Below are positions 11,776 through 26,061 of a DNA stretch of 64,000 nt, in pieces (positions within the stretch are counted from its first letter, which is position 1; the number at the start of each line of letters is the position of its first letter). The notes beneath the pieces are model-generated. The model ran no database searches, had not been told where the DNA came from, and was given only the letters and a program-made list of their open reading frames with translations. The stretch comes from Zonotrichia leucophrys gambelii (lineage: Eukaryota; Chordata; Aves; Passeriformes; Passerellidae), in contig NC_088178.1 of the NCBI RefSeq assembly GCF_028769735.1, positions 18,364,357 to 18,428,356 on the forward strand, read 5' to 3'. Both the position numbers and the translations under genes were made by a program.

Positions 11776-14700
11776 TCAGCTGATTAGCAAGGAGAGCTCA
11801 GCAGTTTTTGACAGCTAGCATGTGTCTTATCCTGCTAAAACATGTTGTTCTGTAAATCCTCAAACCTAGTTTCTATTATTGTTTTAAAAGAGCTCTTACT
11901 GCCTATGGTAGCTCTGGTGCTGTGGTGACACGTTATATGTGACAAATGGTGTAAGGAAGAGTTCAGGAGGCCAGAAACATTGTCTTGTCACAATAACAAA
12001 AGGACAATCTTGCGTCTTGAATCAAGAATATCCTCTTTGAGGGGAAACTTATTTAGTGGTACACACAGCTCTAAACTATTATGTAATTGGCATCATTTAC
12101 TCTATATTTATGGCATTATGAGTTTACTGTATTTGGGTTTGTTCAGATAATTTTACATATCTTGGAGAAATTGTATTTTATATGAAGATTTAATCTAACC
12201 ACAGCTGCAGCAATATAAATTACACTTAAGACTATGCTGATTGATTATAATCAGTTGTAATCACATCTTATAATTACATTGCATTCTGGAAGCAAAGGAC
12301 TTTTAAGCCTACTCAGCACCCTGCTACATAAAGAAGATTAGCTGTTACTTCTGACAATCTCAGCCAACATTGAAATATGCATATAAACACCAAGTTTTAT
12401 AAATTTATTGTTCAGGAACCAAATGAATTTCTTTTTGTGTCAATAAAAGGCAAAATGGAAATAAAAAATCTAAAATTTATTGAAAGCCACACTTCTATAA
12501 AATATCCTCATTAAAATATTTATAGTCTATTTAGTTTCAGTATACTAATAAATATAAGGAAAAATCCATTTTCTTGATATCCATCTGATAATTATTTATT
12601 GGTACACCACTGTTCAATCATCAACAGAGTAGTGCAGGATGCATTGAAGGTATAACATGTAAAAGTGGCATCCAAGTACTGCATATAAATCAGTGTTTCA
12701 CTACAACAGTAAATTCAAAAGACTTTATAGCTGTATGTAGTATTCCAGTTTCCCTCTGGCAGCTTAATAGGTCTCCTTTTCAAAGAAACCAGCTATCTTA
12801 TTTCACCCAAGCACAAGGCAGCCAAGTACTTGTGCTCATACCCCAGTGCAGAGAGCAGGCAGGAGCCACCCGCTTGCCGGAGATCCACTTGGAAAATAGC
12901 AAATCCTCTGTCTTTGCTTAATTTTGGGCCTCATGGTTCTTGTTGTCTGTAAGTTTCCTGCTCCAGTCTCAAAACCTGTGTTGCTCCCTAATACTAGCCC
13001 TTCTCCCCTGTGTACAGGTAGAGGTAACAAGTTTGGCTCAGCCTTCGGGGCTTGTCTGCTCCTGACTTCCCAGAAATCCTGGGAGCTTTTCCATTTTGTA
13101 GCTGTTATATGGCAATGGCCAGGCCATGAGCAAAACCATAAACACCTGAGTAGTATTTCACTCATTTTCCAGAGTAGTTTCATTAGATGCTATTTCACTT
13201 CCACTTTTCATTCAGTCATTTAGTCTAAGTTGTGCTACAGGTATCTAGTCCATAGGAGTACAGTCACTAACACAATCCCTGCTCCTGTTACCCCTTACAG
13301 TAATCTTAGAAGATTAGTAAATTTAGCATCTTTTTGAGAAGGAAAAAAGTCAGGTCATGTGATAAGAATGAAGATAATTTCATCATTCTTCCAACTTTTT
13401 CTTTCAGCAAATATGAGTGTTCATAGCCACCCAATCTTGTAGATTGCCCCTGCTACAAAGTGATATATTTTTCTCTGTATTCAAGACACTGTTTTGAAAA
13501 TAACTAAATTTTAATTCTATATAAATGAGCAAACACTAGGGCACTGTTACCTCAGTATTCTTGAGTTAGGAGATTGTCCCACAAAATTATATGCTTTCAG
13601 CACTAAGCAGACTCTTGATATTTCATAAAGTATCCATGCTAAATTGTTCCAAGAAGCCCAGTAAATATATTTTTGCATAGACATTTTATTAGAATATTTC
13701 ATAATATCTCGCATGAGGTTTTTTGCTGGAAAACATTCATTCCAGTTAATTTGGATAGAATAATGTCATAGGAATTTAAAAACATTACCAGAAAGAGGAT
13801 AACATGGACAAAATTATATTCACTTGGGCAGTATCTGAATTGATACATGGGTGACCAACAGGTTCCTCCATTGCCTGGAATGTTGTCCAAGTGGAAATCC
13901 CACTGCAGATGCTTTCTGGCCTGGTGTGCTGTGTCCACACATCATGTTCCCAGTGTAAACTGAACATGAAGGTGATGGTGATGTATATCTCAAAGGTCTC
14001 TTTTAATATGCAAATATGGACCTGAATTCTTATAAATTCCCTTTTCAATCAATTATCCAAAACCTCAGTAAATTGCAGCCTTATCTCCTTTTTTTAATCC
14101 TCTCTTACTTCTATCTTTGTCTTTTACTTATAAATCATATCTTGGCACCCTTTAGGCAACAAAAAATATGGGGTAAAGACTGTCATTTCTATACACTTTT
14201 GTTTTACTGATATGTTCAACTTATGTGATTTAGATATAATTTTAATGAAATCTAATCTTTTAAAATGCCTGTCTGCCTGGATCCACATTGTGCGCAATCT
14301 AAGTTAAACAATTCAACCAGAACTAGCATATCAGCATCTCTAAGTGTCCTATTCTCACACCTATGCAGTACTTAAGTTTCTTTCATTTTTCTGGATACAT
14401 GTTGTTAATACCACATACAGTTTTACTTGAGGCATATTTTTATAATTTCAGTCTAATTGTCCTTAGTAAATGTCTCTGCAAAGTTTGCTAATGTATCTCA
14501 GTCCATGATGTGAAACTCTCCTTGACATTATAGAGAATGTCTTAATCTTTAATTTTTTGTAAAGAACATTTGAATATGCATTTCATATTTAATCAACTAT
14601 CTTTGTTATTCAAATTACTTATGCAAATTAGCTGTTTGACAGACTCTGTGATCTAAGTTGCTTAAATTGTACAGCATGTATGTAGTGGGTTAACAGTTTC

Positions 14701-15828
14701 AGGAGCTGCCAGTACACTGTTCGACATGCTGAGAGCAGCAGTAATTACAGTCCCTGGTGCTTTGCTTTCCTAAATCATGGCTGTGCAGAATGCTCTTCAG
14801 TTGGATCTGATGGGGACAAGTCATGATGATGAAAACAAGAGTCAGGAATTAGAAAACAGTATTTACAGGATACAGCCTAGAAAAGAGAAAGCCCTGGAGG
14901 AAGAAAGAAAATGTATATGAATGAGAAATAATTTAGGATCGTATGAGAGACCTGGGACCAACTAGATTTTCAGAGCCAAAAAAAAAGAATTAAGCACAGA
15001 AGGCCAAATTTTATATTAAGTTTTACCTTTATTTAAGGTTGATATCTGCGCAGCGAAGAGCCAGAGGTTAATTTTTTTTTTTTTTGGTTTTTTTTATAAT
15101 TGATAAGGATCAGGCAGAAGGAAAGGCTCAAGCAGTGTTCTGGTAGAAGAATTTCAGATTAGGCATCAATAAAGGAAAGGACAATTTTATAGAGAACATC
15201 CTCTACCTAGGTTCACACAGCTGAATAAACTTTCTAACTGAAAAGCACACTACTCAGAATATGAATACTGAAAATACAAAGTATGTGAATGTGTGTATCG
15301 GTAGGTTCACATTAGAGGTGGTTTGGGTTGTTGTATTTTTAAGATGAATGATGGCACATTTAGAAGCTGCTTCAATGTGCTCAATATCATAAATTATTAT
15401 GTCTAAAGAAGAGGTGGCATTTTTAACTATATGAGCCATAAACTGCTATAAAACTAGTTGAGCAGCATGATACCAGAATGGGCCCAAATCCAGCTGGATG
15501 AGACCCAGCATTATGAAAACAAACTGACCAAGCAGTAAGAAGTTCCAAAGGAAATGAAATGAGACTATGCTCCTCATTAAGCTAATAACAACAACAACAA
15601 AAAAGTCTGTCTGCCTGGAAGAAATGTGGATTCCAGTTGGAGCAATCCATAAATTAGGTTTTGTAATTCTTTTTGTGACTTCAATCCAAATTGTTCTCTT
15701 TAATACAGAAATAAATAGCATCTAATAAGGCCATCTTGCAAACATCAGTACTATCTGGCTCCAAGCTAGAATGATTCACTCAGAGAAGATGATTTAAATT
15801 AATGTATTTGTTATAGAGATTTTGTGTC
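11776..15828. other. Noncoding sequence, no gene seen
   Basis: Mostly AT-rich DNA, with a mildly GC-richer part at about 12830-13090 in which frames of about 100 codons are open on both strands at once and match nothing known to me. A broken T tract lies at 15072-15095. No repeat family was recognised. Confidence 0.5.
15072..15095. repeat. Poly(T) tract
   Basis: Fourteen T, two G, then eight T. No retroposon body is recognised next to it. Confidence 0.7.
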
Positions 15829-16165
15829 ACCAGCAGTCTGAGAGACTGAGAGCTCTGTGCACACTGTGGGTCAGCAGCGCTGGTGCCAGTGAGGATGCTG
15901 GAGTCAAGGCCTGAGTGAGGGAAGGTGAGTGTCCACACTGTGCCCTGGTCCCAGCAGCGAGCACACAGCCCAGCATCCTCCCAAGGAGCGTGTGCAGCCT
16001 GGTACCAGCCGGATGGGCTGAGGGCCAAGGTGTAGACAAATATCACAATGTGTGGCACGCTGAGCACAGCAGATGGGCTGAGCTGAAACCTTCACTGGAA
16101 AGCAAACACAGCAGCACACATTTCAAACATCTGTACAGACCTCCTGTACTTCTCTCGTGTTTACC
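15829..16165. other. GC-richer block in AT-rich background
   Basis: About 330 bp of raised GC content with AGCACAGC, CCCAGC and GGGCTGAG words. The word ATGGGCTGAG occurs twice, near 16012 and 16073. Several frames on both strands are open for 70-97 codons, again a composition effect. Nothing in the translations is recognisable. Confidence 0.5.
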
Positions 16166-19121
16166 ATCCCCTGCGTTTTTCCCTTCTCTTGGAAATGTGG
16201 CTAACTAACAGCTAGATTTCTATTAGGTCTGGTTAACATTTGCATTTTATCTGGTGTTTAAAGTTTAGACTAATTTTTCTGCAAACTTCAGATCTGAAGC
16301 TAACAGTGCAAACAGTATTATGAGAAACTTCTGCCTTCCACAATCTAATTAATTGTATGTGTTTGATTCTCCAGAGACCCTAGGTATCCAAATTAGCCTT
16401 GCTGCAGAAGCAATGCTTCACTTTTAGAATGACTGGGTTCTTCACTACTTCATTATTCATCTGTTTAGCTAAATGTTGCAAAATGAGGTCATTTATCCTC
16501 CTTGCAGTGAAAGGGACATAAAAGGTCATTACAAGAAGTCCTGCTGTAGTAAGCAGTGGTCTTTTCTGGGAGAGGTGCTCTGATAGGTAGTGATTTTGAC
16601 CTGTAGGATCATTACATCAACATACTGTACATTCAGCACTGGGTGATCATTGTAATAGTTATTGTAAAATCTCTTCTGAATAGGGATAACACCATAGGAT
16701 GGAGGAGATGGAGAAGCTTGGAAAACAGGTGAAGGCCTTATCAGAGAGCTCCTTGGTTATAAGTTTTCAATAAGTAATAACACAAAAATAATACAATGAA
16801 AGAAAGTTATGCATTAGTACTGCAAATTTTTCAAGTGACATATCTAAATATAAATAGTTGCATTTTGAAAGGACAAAGGTACTTGTTTATGACAGGTGGT
16901 GTATGATCTTGTCAGGAGGTTGCTGTATTCCAGTACAAGAAATCTCCCCTGAAAGTTTGGGCTGATGATCACAGAGTTTCCAAATGAGAAAAGATGCAAC
17001 ACAGACACACATTAACAGCTGGGAAAGTGAACTATTTCATATGTGGGACAAAGGAGAAAAGGGGAAAAGGATAAGTAAATGCTTGTGTAAATAAAGTAAC
17101 AGTCTTCTGGTTGATGATGAATTGCCATGGTTGCGTTCATCAAGACTTAAAAATACTGAAGCAGTGAAACATTAAACAGTGACAGACTGGCAGATTCTTT
17201 TTTTTTCCACTGGGCTATGAACCTCTTTTGAACTCATGTTATGAAGTGGTTGAGAAATGGATTGTGGTCGGGAAGTGTAGCAAAAAAACCAGGAAAGTAG
17301 AGTCAGAAACACAGAAAAAGGAAAGAAAAAACCCACTCACCTTCTGTCTTCTTCATCCCACCCCCAGATATTCTTTCAAGTGAGACATCCAAGTCACAAA
17401 TAGGGTTACAAACCACTGAGCAAAAAACAAACAGTGTTTTATTAATATCTAGTGACTGCTTTCTACTCAATGTTCATCTATTCTTCTGCTGATGATTGTG
17501 CTAATTCACAGTGTATCATGAGATGTAAATTTACATCCTGCTCTATGTACTTTATTCAAGGCTTGTATTTTGAACGAGACCAAAACCTTTACTTTGGTTT
17601 CCATATGTGATCATGCATCCACCATCACTGAAAGTGAAAAATATTTTACTGAAATAGTAATGATATGCTAAAAATATTTATACATTTCCAACTCTAACTC
17701 CTTCTGTATGTATGCTGTTTCCAAATCTAGATAAAATGCTGTTTGAGAAAGTGAATCTCTCAATAAAAAAATCACTGCTTTATTTAAATATTCTTATATG
17801 GACCTAATATCCTACTAGTCACATTTATTTTTTGACAAGTGTAGTCACAATACCATGTTTTGAAACTGAAAAAATTCTCAAAAGAAGAGTCTTCTTCAAA
17901 ATTTTTGAAAGTATTCTATTTAAAGATGCTCTTGGGAAACATTTTCTTGGAATGCAAATACCTTAGAAACACCAGCAACACAAAATATTGTAATAAAGTA
18001 ATGCAATTATTAGGTTTAGATAAGATAGAAATAATGTGGGTTTTTTTAAAAAAAAAGCCTTCATGCAATTCTCCTCCTCAGTATCTTTACACTTGTGAGC
18101 AAAACTGTTCTTCCCATTCTACTCCTTTCCTAGAGAAAGGAGAAGAAAATTGCATTAAAAAATTCCTCAGCCCCACAGGGAAACTCTCCCTAGTCTCACA
18201 CAGTTGTCCTGATGTCCTATAGTGTGTGCTATGCTAGAAATCCAGTGCATTATCTGATATATTTATTTATTTGAATTAACTATTAATCCCTTTTTGAATT
18301 TTTGAGAACTTTCAACTGAATAATACATCATTCACAAGGAATTACAATGCACTTTTAAAATATACATATATATGTTGATTATAGAAATTATTATTACATA
18401 TTACTCTCTGGTTGCCTATCATTTAAAACAATAAAGAAGGCAAATATTTTTTAATACATCCCTAGATTACAAATTTTGCAGAAAAGCTCATGGTCAGTGT
18501 ATTTAAAAACCTCCAGAAATGAAGTAGATGTTTAATCATCAAATTAAGTTCTTCATTTCAACTAATCAGACTTGAAGACATCAACCTTAACTTCTGCTTC
18601 ACTTTCTCATTCTGCAAAATAAATTAGTTTTCTTCAGTCTAGTAAGTGGGAAATACTTAAAATTGTTTATTGCAACCAAGAGCTTGAAGTGTTCAAAGTG
18701 ATGGTGCTGGATGATTATTGTACCCATAGGATAAAGACATCTTTTTCAAGTATATTTTTACTGTAATTGTTGAGTAAATCTTTTGAGTAAAAATCCAGAT
18801 TATATTATTTTGCTTTACAGTAGCTACAGAGCTCCTATGCCTTTCATAGGGCAACATCAAGGCACCATTAAAATTGTTGTACACTATGAAATAAACCTGT
18901 TCCATCACCTTAAATTTGTCTGCTAACAATTGTTCAGTCATATTTCCTGTTCTTACCTCCATATCTTTGATTTGTACTGACTGTAACAGGTCAAAGTGAT
19001 TTCTATTGGAGATATATTCACTGAGGCTTGCTGTATCTCAGCTGAATTCAGTGCATTACTTAAGAAGTTTTCATAATGTGTGTACCTGCATGTATGTATG
19101 TGTAATGTATATTACAGACAG

Positions 19122-19122
19122 G

Positions 19123-19165
<43 letters not shown>
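19122..19165. repeat. (TG)n microsatellite
   Basis: About 22 dinucleotide units with one TGCG interruption near 19129, preceded by short TATG units at 19091-19104. The uninterrupted run is long enough to be polymorphic and could form left-handed DNA. Confidence 0.95.
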
Positions 19166-19168
<3 letters not shown>

Positions 19169-22100
19169 CAGGCTCACACTGGCAGTGGTGAATTTCAGTT
19201 CCTGCTGTCCTGCATGAGACACACATGCATCTAAGGTAATACCAGCAAACTAGGCAATTAGTGCATAGGTAATTATGGAAAGTTCTCTACTTCCTAAAAC
19301 TCATAAAACATTTTCTTTGTGAGAACACCACAAAGCTAAGAACCACGTTCATAAATAAAATTTTGCATTAAACGTGGCAGAATAGGATGGTGTTAATTGT
19401 GCTTTCAGTTGTTGACCAGCGAATCATCTCCTACAAATCTGTATAGGAAAAGGTAGAAATGGGGCTTCCAGGTAGGGTCCTGTTAGCAGAAAAGGCTTGT
19501 ATTTTTCTTCTATAATTTCCTTCTGAAAATCAGCCAGCTGATTTTCTTTTCAATTAAAAATGAATACTGTTACTAGCCAGGATTCGAAATCAGAAAACTA
19601 TCGACATGAGTTTTTCTGCTAGCATAATGTTGAAAAGTGTCCATCATCTGTAGAGGCTGGAATGCTTTATGAACTCAGCTTTTGCTAAGAGATCCCATTC
19701 AGGAACTCCATTCAGTGAAAAGCTGAAATGTGTGTCTTTCTTCTAGGGCATTACTGTGTTGGAGATGGAACTGCTCTTGTAAGAACATGAATATTAAATT
19801 TACATGTTGTGAATCAAGGAGGAGTTCTATACTCCAAACAGCAGTAGAAGAAAGGTTGTGTAACCAGAGCTACACAATTAAGAAAAGTTATGGTAGCTGG
19901 ATAGTCAGCTCACAAATTCTCACATTTTAGTATATAAAACTCAAAGCTGTCAAAAAAACCTCACAAGGATTCCATTTCCAGATTTTTCTTAAAACATATT
20001 CTATGAACTCCTGTTTTCCAATGGTGCAATGCTTCTGTGACAAGACTTTCAAAGGGATATTGTAGTATATATACTCCGAGGTTAGTTTTCCGATTCAAAT
20101 TAATTTCTTTAAATGCATAGCACAGAAGAGTTCAAATCTTCACAGATAATATAATATTTCAGTAATTAAGAGTTTAAATAGGATTGGTTTTCTTCCAGCC
20201 GTAATCATTGGCAGAAGAGGAATTTCTGTTTCTGTGTCGAGTCTATAAGATTGATACAGGGTCTGGTTATCAGCTGATGGCACATGCAGAGCATAACTTG
20301 TTGGTAGGCTTCAAAGTCAGCAGTGTGTCACCTTCACACTTCCAGTCCTGCTCCAGATACATGGGACCAGATTCTTGGCATTAGCCAGAGATGTCTGAAT
20401 GCTTCTCTAAATTACTCTGGCTGCTAATTGTGCCAAACATTCATTATGGTATCCAGTAATCTCAGGGCAGAGTGCAGGTTTGGCCACATTTCCTATGCAA
20501 GTCCCAGGCAAGCAGATGGTTGGAGAATTATGCTGGCATTTGCCCCTTTAGTAAGTCTATATGCTCTGGGTGATGCCTCCACTGGTAAATGCAGGCATTA
20601 GTGACACTTGGCACAGACAGCACAAGACAAAGCAGCCTGGAAAAGAGACACATTCTGTTCTAACAGGCAAAATGATTAATAGTTATGTTCCATATACCAT
20701 GCACAGTCTGAAAGAGTTTCTAATATTTTAGATTATTAAAAGAGTATAATCTTGAAGCATTTTCCATTTCAGTCAATTTATTTAAAAATATAGTTGGGAT
20801 TAGATGACAGAGTTTCATGTTTATAATTGTATTTCCTTCATCAAGTTGCCTAGTGAGGTGACAGCATCTGTGACCTTGCAGTGGATGCCTGGCAACTTTC
20901 ACTGGCTACAGAAGGCAAGTTTTTATTTGCTGCAAGGGTCATGTTACCTGTAGTTCATTTTAGGTATGCTCTTTAACTGCATATACACCACTGATCAGTT
21001 TCCATTGCTCTGGCATAACAAAATAGTATCCTTGAGAGGAACTCTTACAGGTGTATGAACCTGTGCTGGAAGATAAGGCAGACTGATATTACTGAATGTC
21101 AACTAATGCCTTGATTTTGCAAAGACAAAATTGCAATTTTCATGTTAATGAACAAACTCTTGTTGTCATTAAATCCTTCAAAAGGTTATAAAAGAATGTA
21201 TTCAGTTAGCAGGCAGATCGAATGTATCAAACCAGGCTCAGGTAACCCTAGCCTACAATTAAATGTCATTTCCTCTTGGGAACAATTCTTCAGAAAGAGA
21301 GCAGCAATAGTGCCAAGAACGTGTCAGCAGCTGCAACTGCAACTGGAAAACAGCAGGTTATATTTCAGTGACTTAATTTGTTGTCTTAAACACAACCCTG
21401 AGAACTTCAGCTCTACAAAGGTGGCAAAGACATGAGATTGGGTATGTTGGTGATCTGAGGCAGACATTAAAGAACTGGAAGCTGTTTTCTGGCAGTGCAG
21501 CCACAAAATCTGCTCCTTAACTCACTGCCTCAGCTTTGACAGAAAATAAAACTATTTAAAGTTCAATATCTGTCAAATAGAAATCAAATGTCAGTCTTCC
21601 ATTCTAAGATGCAAAATTCGGAAGGCAGAAGAAATTGCTCTCTTACAATCTGATTTTAAGAGAAGTCAAGATCAATGCTATTGATTTAACAATAAACTTA
21701 ATTATTCATTTTATATCTAGTTTATTACAAAAGTTTGCCACATGTTGACTAATTATTTTGCTATGAAATTGCGTCTGTCTAAATTAATAATGGAAGAGTG
21801 CGGAGTTTACCCTGAGGCTGCAAAGATTGGGAGCAAACAGGAAAAAAACCTAGTTTAAGGCAGCTAGGAATGTACGTGTGATTACAAGCTTCAACCTTGC
21901 ACCAAGATAAAACATAAGAAAAACTGCAGTTATTATTTCCCACTGGGGGATAATTAAATACAAATAATAAAGGCTGCATGATCTGTGAGGTTAAAATCTC
22001 TCTTTGTCAGGAAGCGTATTCCTGAGTGACAGCTGTCACAGGCCTTGGCTACATGTGACACAGACTATTTGAAGCTCTAATTGTGCAGAGAAATGTGCAA

Positions 22101-24490
22101 TTCTCAGAAGACATGTCATTGCAGGCTGTGAGAGGAGTCCTTTGGCTGTGGCTGGGAGATCATATGAACACAACACAGCTGACTGCAAATGGGAGGTGGA
22201 AAAATAGAGTTAAATAAATATGTCCTTAACATGAAGGTCAAAATCAGAACAAACCCACTTTTCACAAGGAGGAAATCCACTAAAGTGACTTTCAGCACCA
22301 CTGGGGCAAAATCAGCCCCAAAACAAAACAAACCCTTTGAAAATTAGCTGAGGGGTGGCATGTCATATAATGAAAATCAGTCAAAAAAAATTCTGTGACA
22401 GGAACCTTCATCAGTTAACTATTCTATAATATGTCACTGACACTTAAGAACATAAACCTACCTCTAGAGCTATTAGGCAAGGTCTTCTCCTTTCCATTTT
22501 GAGTCCAAATTTGAATATAATTTATCACATGTACAAAAGCAACAGAAAAGTTATTACTTCTGAAGTATAACTATCATTAAAATTGCCCACCTTTGGTTCC
22601 CTTTTGAAAAACCAGAAGTTATTAGAGCACTTTTCTCTGAGAGAAAACCAAATTGCATATTTTTCTTTCAAAGAAACTAACTTGAGTAATTTTAGCTTTA
22701 AGCTTAGAAATGAAAGGGTAAGCTACACTTAATCTGAAGTACAGGTGCAGTTATTGGAGCCTTCACATGAGCTTTAGGATTGAGATGCACAGAACAAGCA
22801 CTTAAATAAACAACTCCTTACCCATACACACACACAGAGAGAGTGAAAGACACTTGGAAATCTCTGCTGACCCAAATTCTTGCTAACTATGAAGTGCTTA
22901 TTTGTGGGAAGAGAATAGTCCTTGAAGAGTTTGTAAGAATTAGTTTGGAAATTGGGCAATATATTTCTTTTTCATTTTAATAGAGTATATAACAATTAAT
23001 CTCATCGGGGAACTGTTCCTATGATGGTTTTGTTGGTTTGTTTAGCAAGGAATACTATAAATACCATCAAAGCAACACTGAGCATGGTGAAGAGTCACAT
23101 AGACCAGAAAACAGATCTTCTGAGAAGTGTTAACAGCCTCTTTTTTTCCAATCCTGTAATATTTATGGGTGTTTAGAATGTAGTTAATATAGTGTTCGCA
23201 CTCTGGAATGCTACAGGCATTTTTTTTCTGCTGCATATAAATGAGTAAATATTAATGCTTGTAAAACCTTTGCCAAAGAAAACTTTAGGTCAGACAAGGA
23301 AACCTTTGTAATTCCAGAAGTTGCTATAAAGTCAAGGAATATAACTAAAGATTTTTTTCTTTGTTCACCTGTGTGCATTTAAAACATTTTTACCATTGGT
23401 CTAATGCAAATACCTTAATTTAAGGACTTGAAGAAAGAATGCTAAAGCTTTTTTAGAAATTCAACTTTCCCCAAGACTGTGCTCACATTATTCATTTATT
23501 TTTGTTTTACTAGGTTTTTGTTCATAAGAATAGAAACTTCACAGCTTGATAAATTACATGTCAGAACCTGTTCCTGTTTATTGTTTGGGGGCTTAAGGGA
23601 TTATCCAAAAGGTTTTGGCTTTCTGTTCTCAGGTTTTTTTATAGCCACTTGAATCACAGAAGTAGACACGTAAATGTTCACAAAGTACTTTAGACAGTTG
23701 ATGGCTGTATTTTTTATTATTATTGCTATTTGTAATACATTTAGCCATTTCTCCATGATTTTCTGAGGATGCTTTAGGCACATCTGTTTATCTTACCTTT
23801 TCCAGAAAGCACAATTTTACCTGCAGAAATAATTGTTCCTTTGTATTATAAATCACAGAGATGCAGGCCCCTAAAGCTCTATTGTGTGTGATTTAAAAAC
23901 TGAAATAAGCTAAAAGGCTCAACAGAGGATGAATAAAAAACCTGAAATTGCTTTGACAGTAAGGATGCAATAATTTATTTCTACTCACTGTTAGAAGTTC
24001 ATTGAATCTAATTCCATTAAATATTTCTATAAATGCCTGAAATATTCAAATATGGTTATGTATTAATTGAATAATCTTTTTAAAATATCTTTGGTGACGT
24101 AGTGCCTAGAATATCATTTTTACAGTGTAAGACATTGTTCTAGGTATTTTTAAAAATTATTAAAAATTTAAAAATAGATCCAAGTCTTTTTGGGGAACAG
24201 AGTAGCTTTGATTGCAAAATAATTATAAGAACTGTATCTTTGTGACAGATGAAATAATTCAGATAGGTCATCAAATTAAGTTAATGACTATAAATGAAGA
24301 AAATCAGAATATGGCTGCATTATTAAGAAGATCATTTTAGCTAAGCTGGTATGCATTTAATGCCATTTTGATAACTTGATATTGAATTTTATTTCAGTAA
24401 TAAAAAGTAGAAGTATTCTTGTTAAGGCAATTGATAAATACACGAGACCTCTGACCATAAGAATTTCTCCTACCCTGTGTTAAACCCTAC

Positions 24491-24533
24491 AAGGTTGGAT
24501 CTTGGAGGTATTTCCATTCTCCTCATGTCTATT
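24491..24533 (+). mobile_element. Possible eroded CR1 3' end
   Basis: AGGTTGGA followed by TCTTGGAGGT, TTTCCA and TCTATT keeps the word order of the CR1 3' end (GGTTGGA, ATCTTGGAGGT, TTTTCCAACC, TTCTATGATT) with several gaps. The match is short, so chance similarity is possible. Confidence 0.35.
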
Positions 24534-25591
24534 GGAAGGCTCTCATGCAAGAAGATGAACTGCAGCAGCTCATGAGTTCTCAATCCATTAGTGGAGTTTT
24601 GCTGCTTTGAGAAATCATCACAAGTTCAATGGGATGAGTTGAGATGTGTTGACTACTCAGTGTTTCACAAAAGTGAGGCAGGGATCACTTCAAGCATTTG
24701 CTCCACATGGAGGTTCAATCAACAGCCAGTCCTGCTTTACACATTGTAGTGCAGACCTCAGCCCAAAATTCTACCCCAGCTTCCAACATTTCAAATGTTT
24801 CAGGGCTTTCTGATTCAGCTTTCCATTGACCAATTGTAAGATATGGCTTCAACATTCGGTTTAATTATACTGTAATTGAAATATGCTGCTGTGTAGTGAA
24901 ATTATTATCCTTTGGCTCTCACGGAGCTGCCTTAAGGCCTGTTCCAGAAGTTCTGTGACAAAGAAAACTCTCAATGGCTCTGTTTAAACAGACTAATTGC
25001 AGTGAAATCTTTGCCGGGGGTAAGACTGGAGGCCCTTAACGAGAATAGCACTGATTGAGACCAGTGAAACATAATATCTCTGTTAAACAATGAGCTTTAC
25101 AGAGTTTAGCAGAAAAAGCATTTTCCCTGTCATGAGATCCTGTTTTCCTTGCAAGAAATGTTATCTCTGGTTTGGCTACTGGTTCCTACCTTTGAGACAG
25201 AACCAGGCACTACTGAAACTAGCATCCCCTTACTTTAGCACACTACTTTGGCACCATCACCTTTCTAAGATCTGTATATCTAACCCATTGTGCTATTTGC
25301 CTCCAAGTTCTGCCTCTCTATGTCCATATTTTCAAATACCAATGTTTAGAGTAACACTATAGTAAGCCAGCCATACTGACACAGGTCTCAAAACAGCCAA
25401 ACAGGGACAAAGCAGCGTGTCTGTCTGAGACAAATGTGAAACAGGAAAATGGACAGAGCACAGCATTGATTAATGTTGCAATGAGTAAGATACTCTGCTA
25501 TTTAGAAGGTGCTTAAATTTTTCTGGAAACATAGCTATAGCACACAGAAATATAGAATCAAAACCTGGAAATTCAATTGACAAAAAGCAAA

Positions 25592-25646
25592 AAGAAAAAA
25601 AAAAGACTCATATTAAAGAAAAAGAAAAGACTCATAAAAAAGACTA
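25592..25646. repeat. A-rich direct duplication
   Basis: The word AAAAGACTCATA occurs at 25601-25612 and again at about 25625-25636 inside an almost pure A/G stretch, giving a tandem duplication of about 24 bp. It looks like a replication-slippage product. Confidence 0.6.
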
Positions 25647-26061
25647 TTATAAGCAAAAACCTACTGAACTGTGAAAAAATTCAATCTGAAACTTTTGAAT
25701 TAAGATTTTGCAAGCCCAAGATGATTTCAAAAACTTTCAGCTATGAGCAGACCTTAAAAATGCAAGAATCAACAAATTATTTTTATAGCTTCTACATGAG
25801 ATATTAAATTTTTCAAATTCAAGTATTATTGAAAAAAAATACTTTCATTGTGCCCATTTTAATGTATATTTTCCAGTTAAATTTTGTGTTAAAATACTCA
25901 TCTATTCATACTGCTTTTAAATTTGCTTCACTGAAAATTACAAGATATTTTCATTTAAAAGAAGCAGCATATTTCACAGAAAAGAAAACCATATTGTTTC
26001 TGCAGCATAATACTGAATCACCATGAATGAAAAGCCTGATATTTCATAGGCACACAGGATT

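Noticed and set aside
17860..18222. 120-codon + strand frame
   Set aside because: The translation is dominated by K, S, N and L, as expected from A-rich DNA. No domain, and no promoter or splice context stands out.
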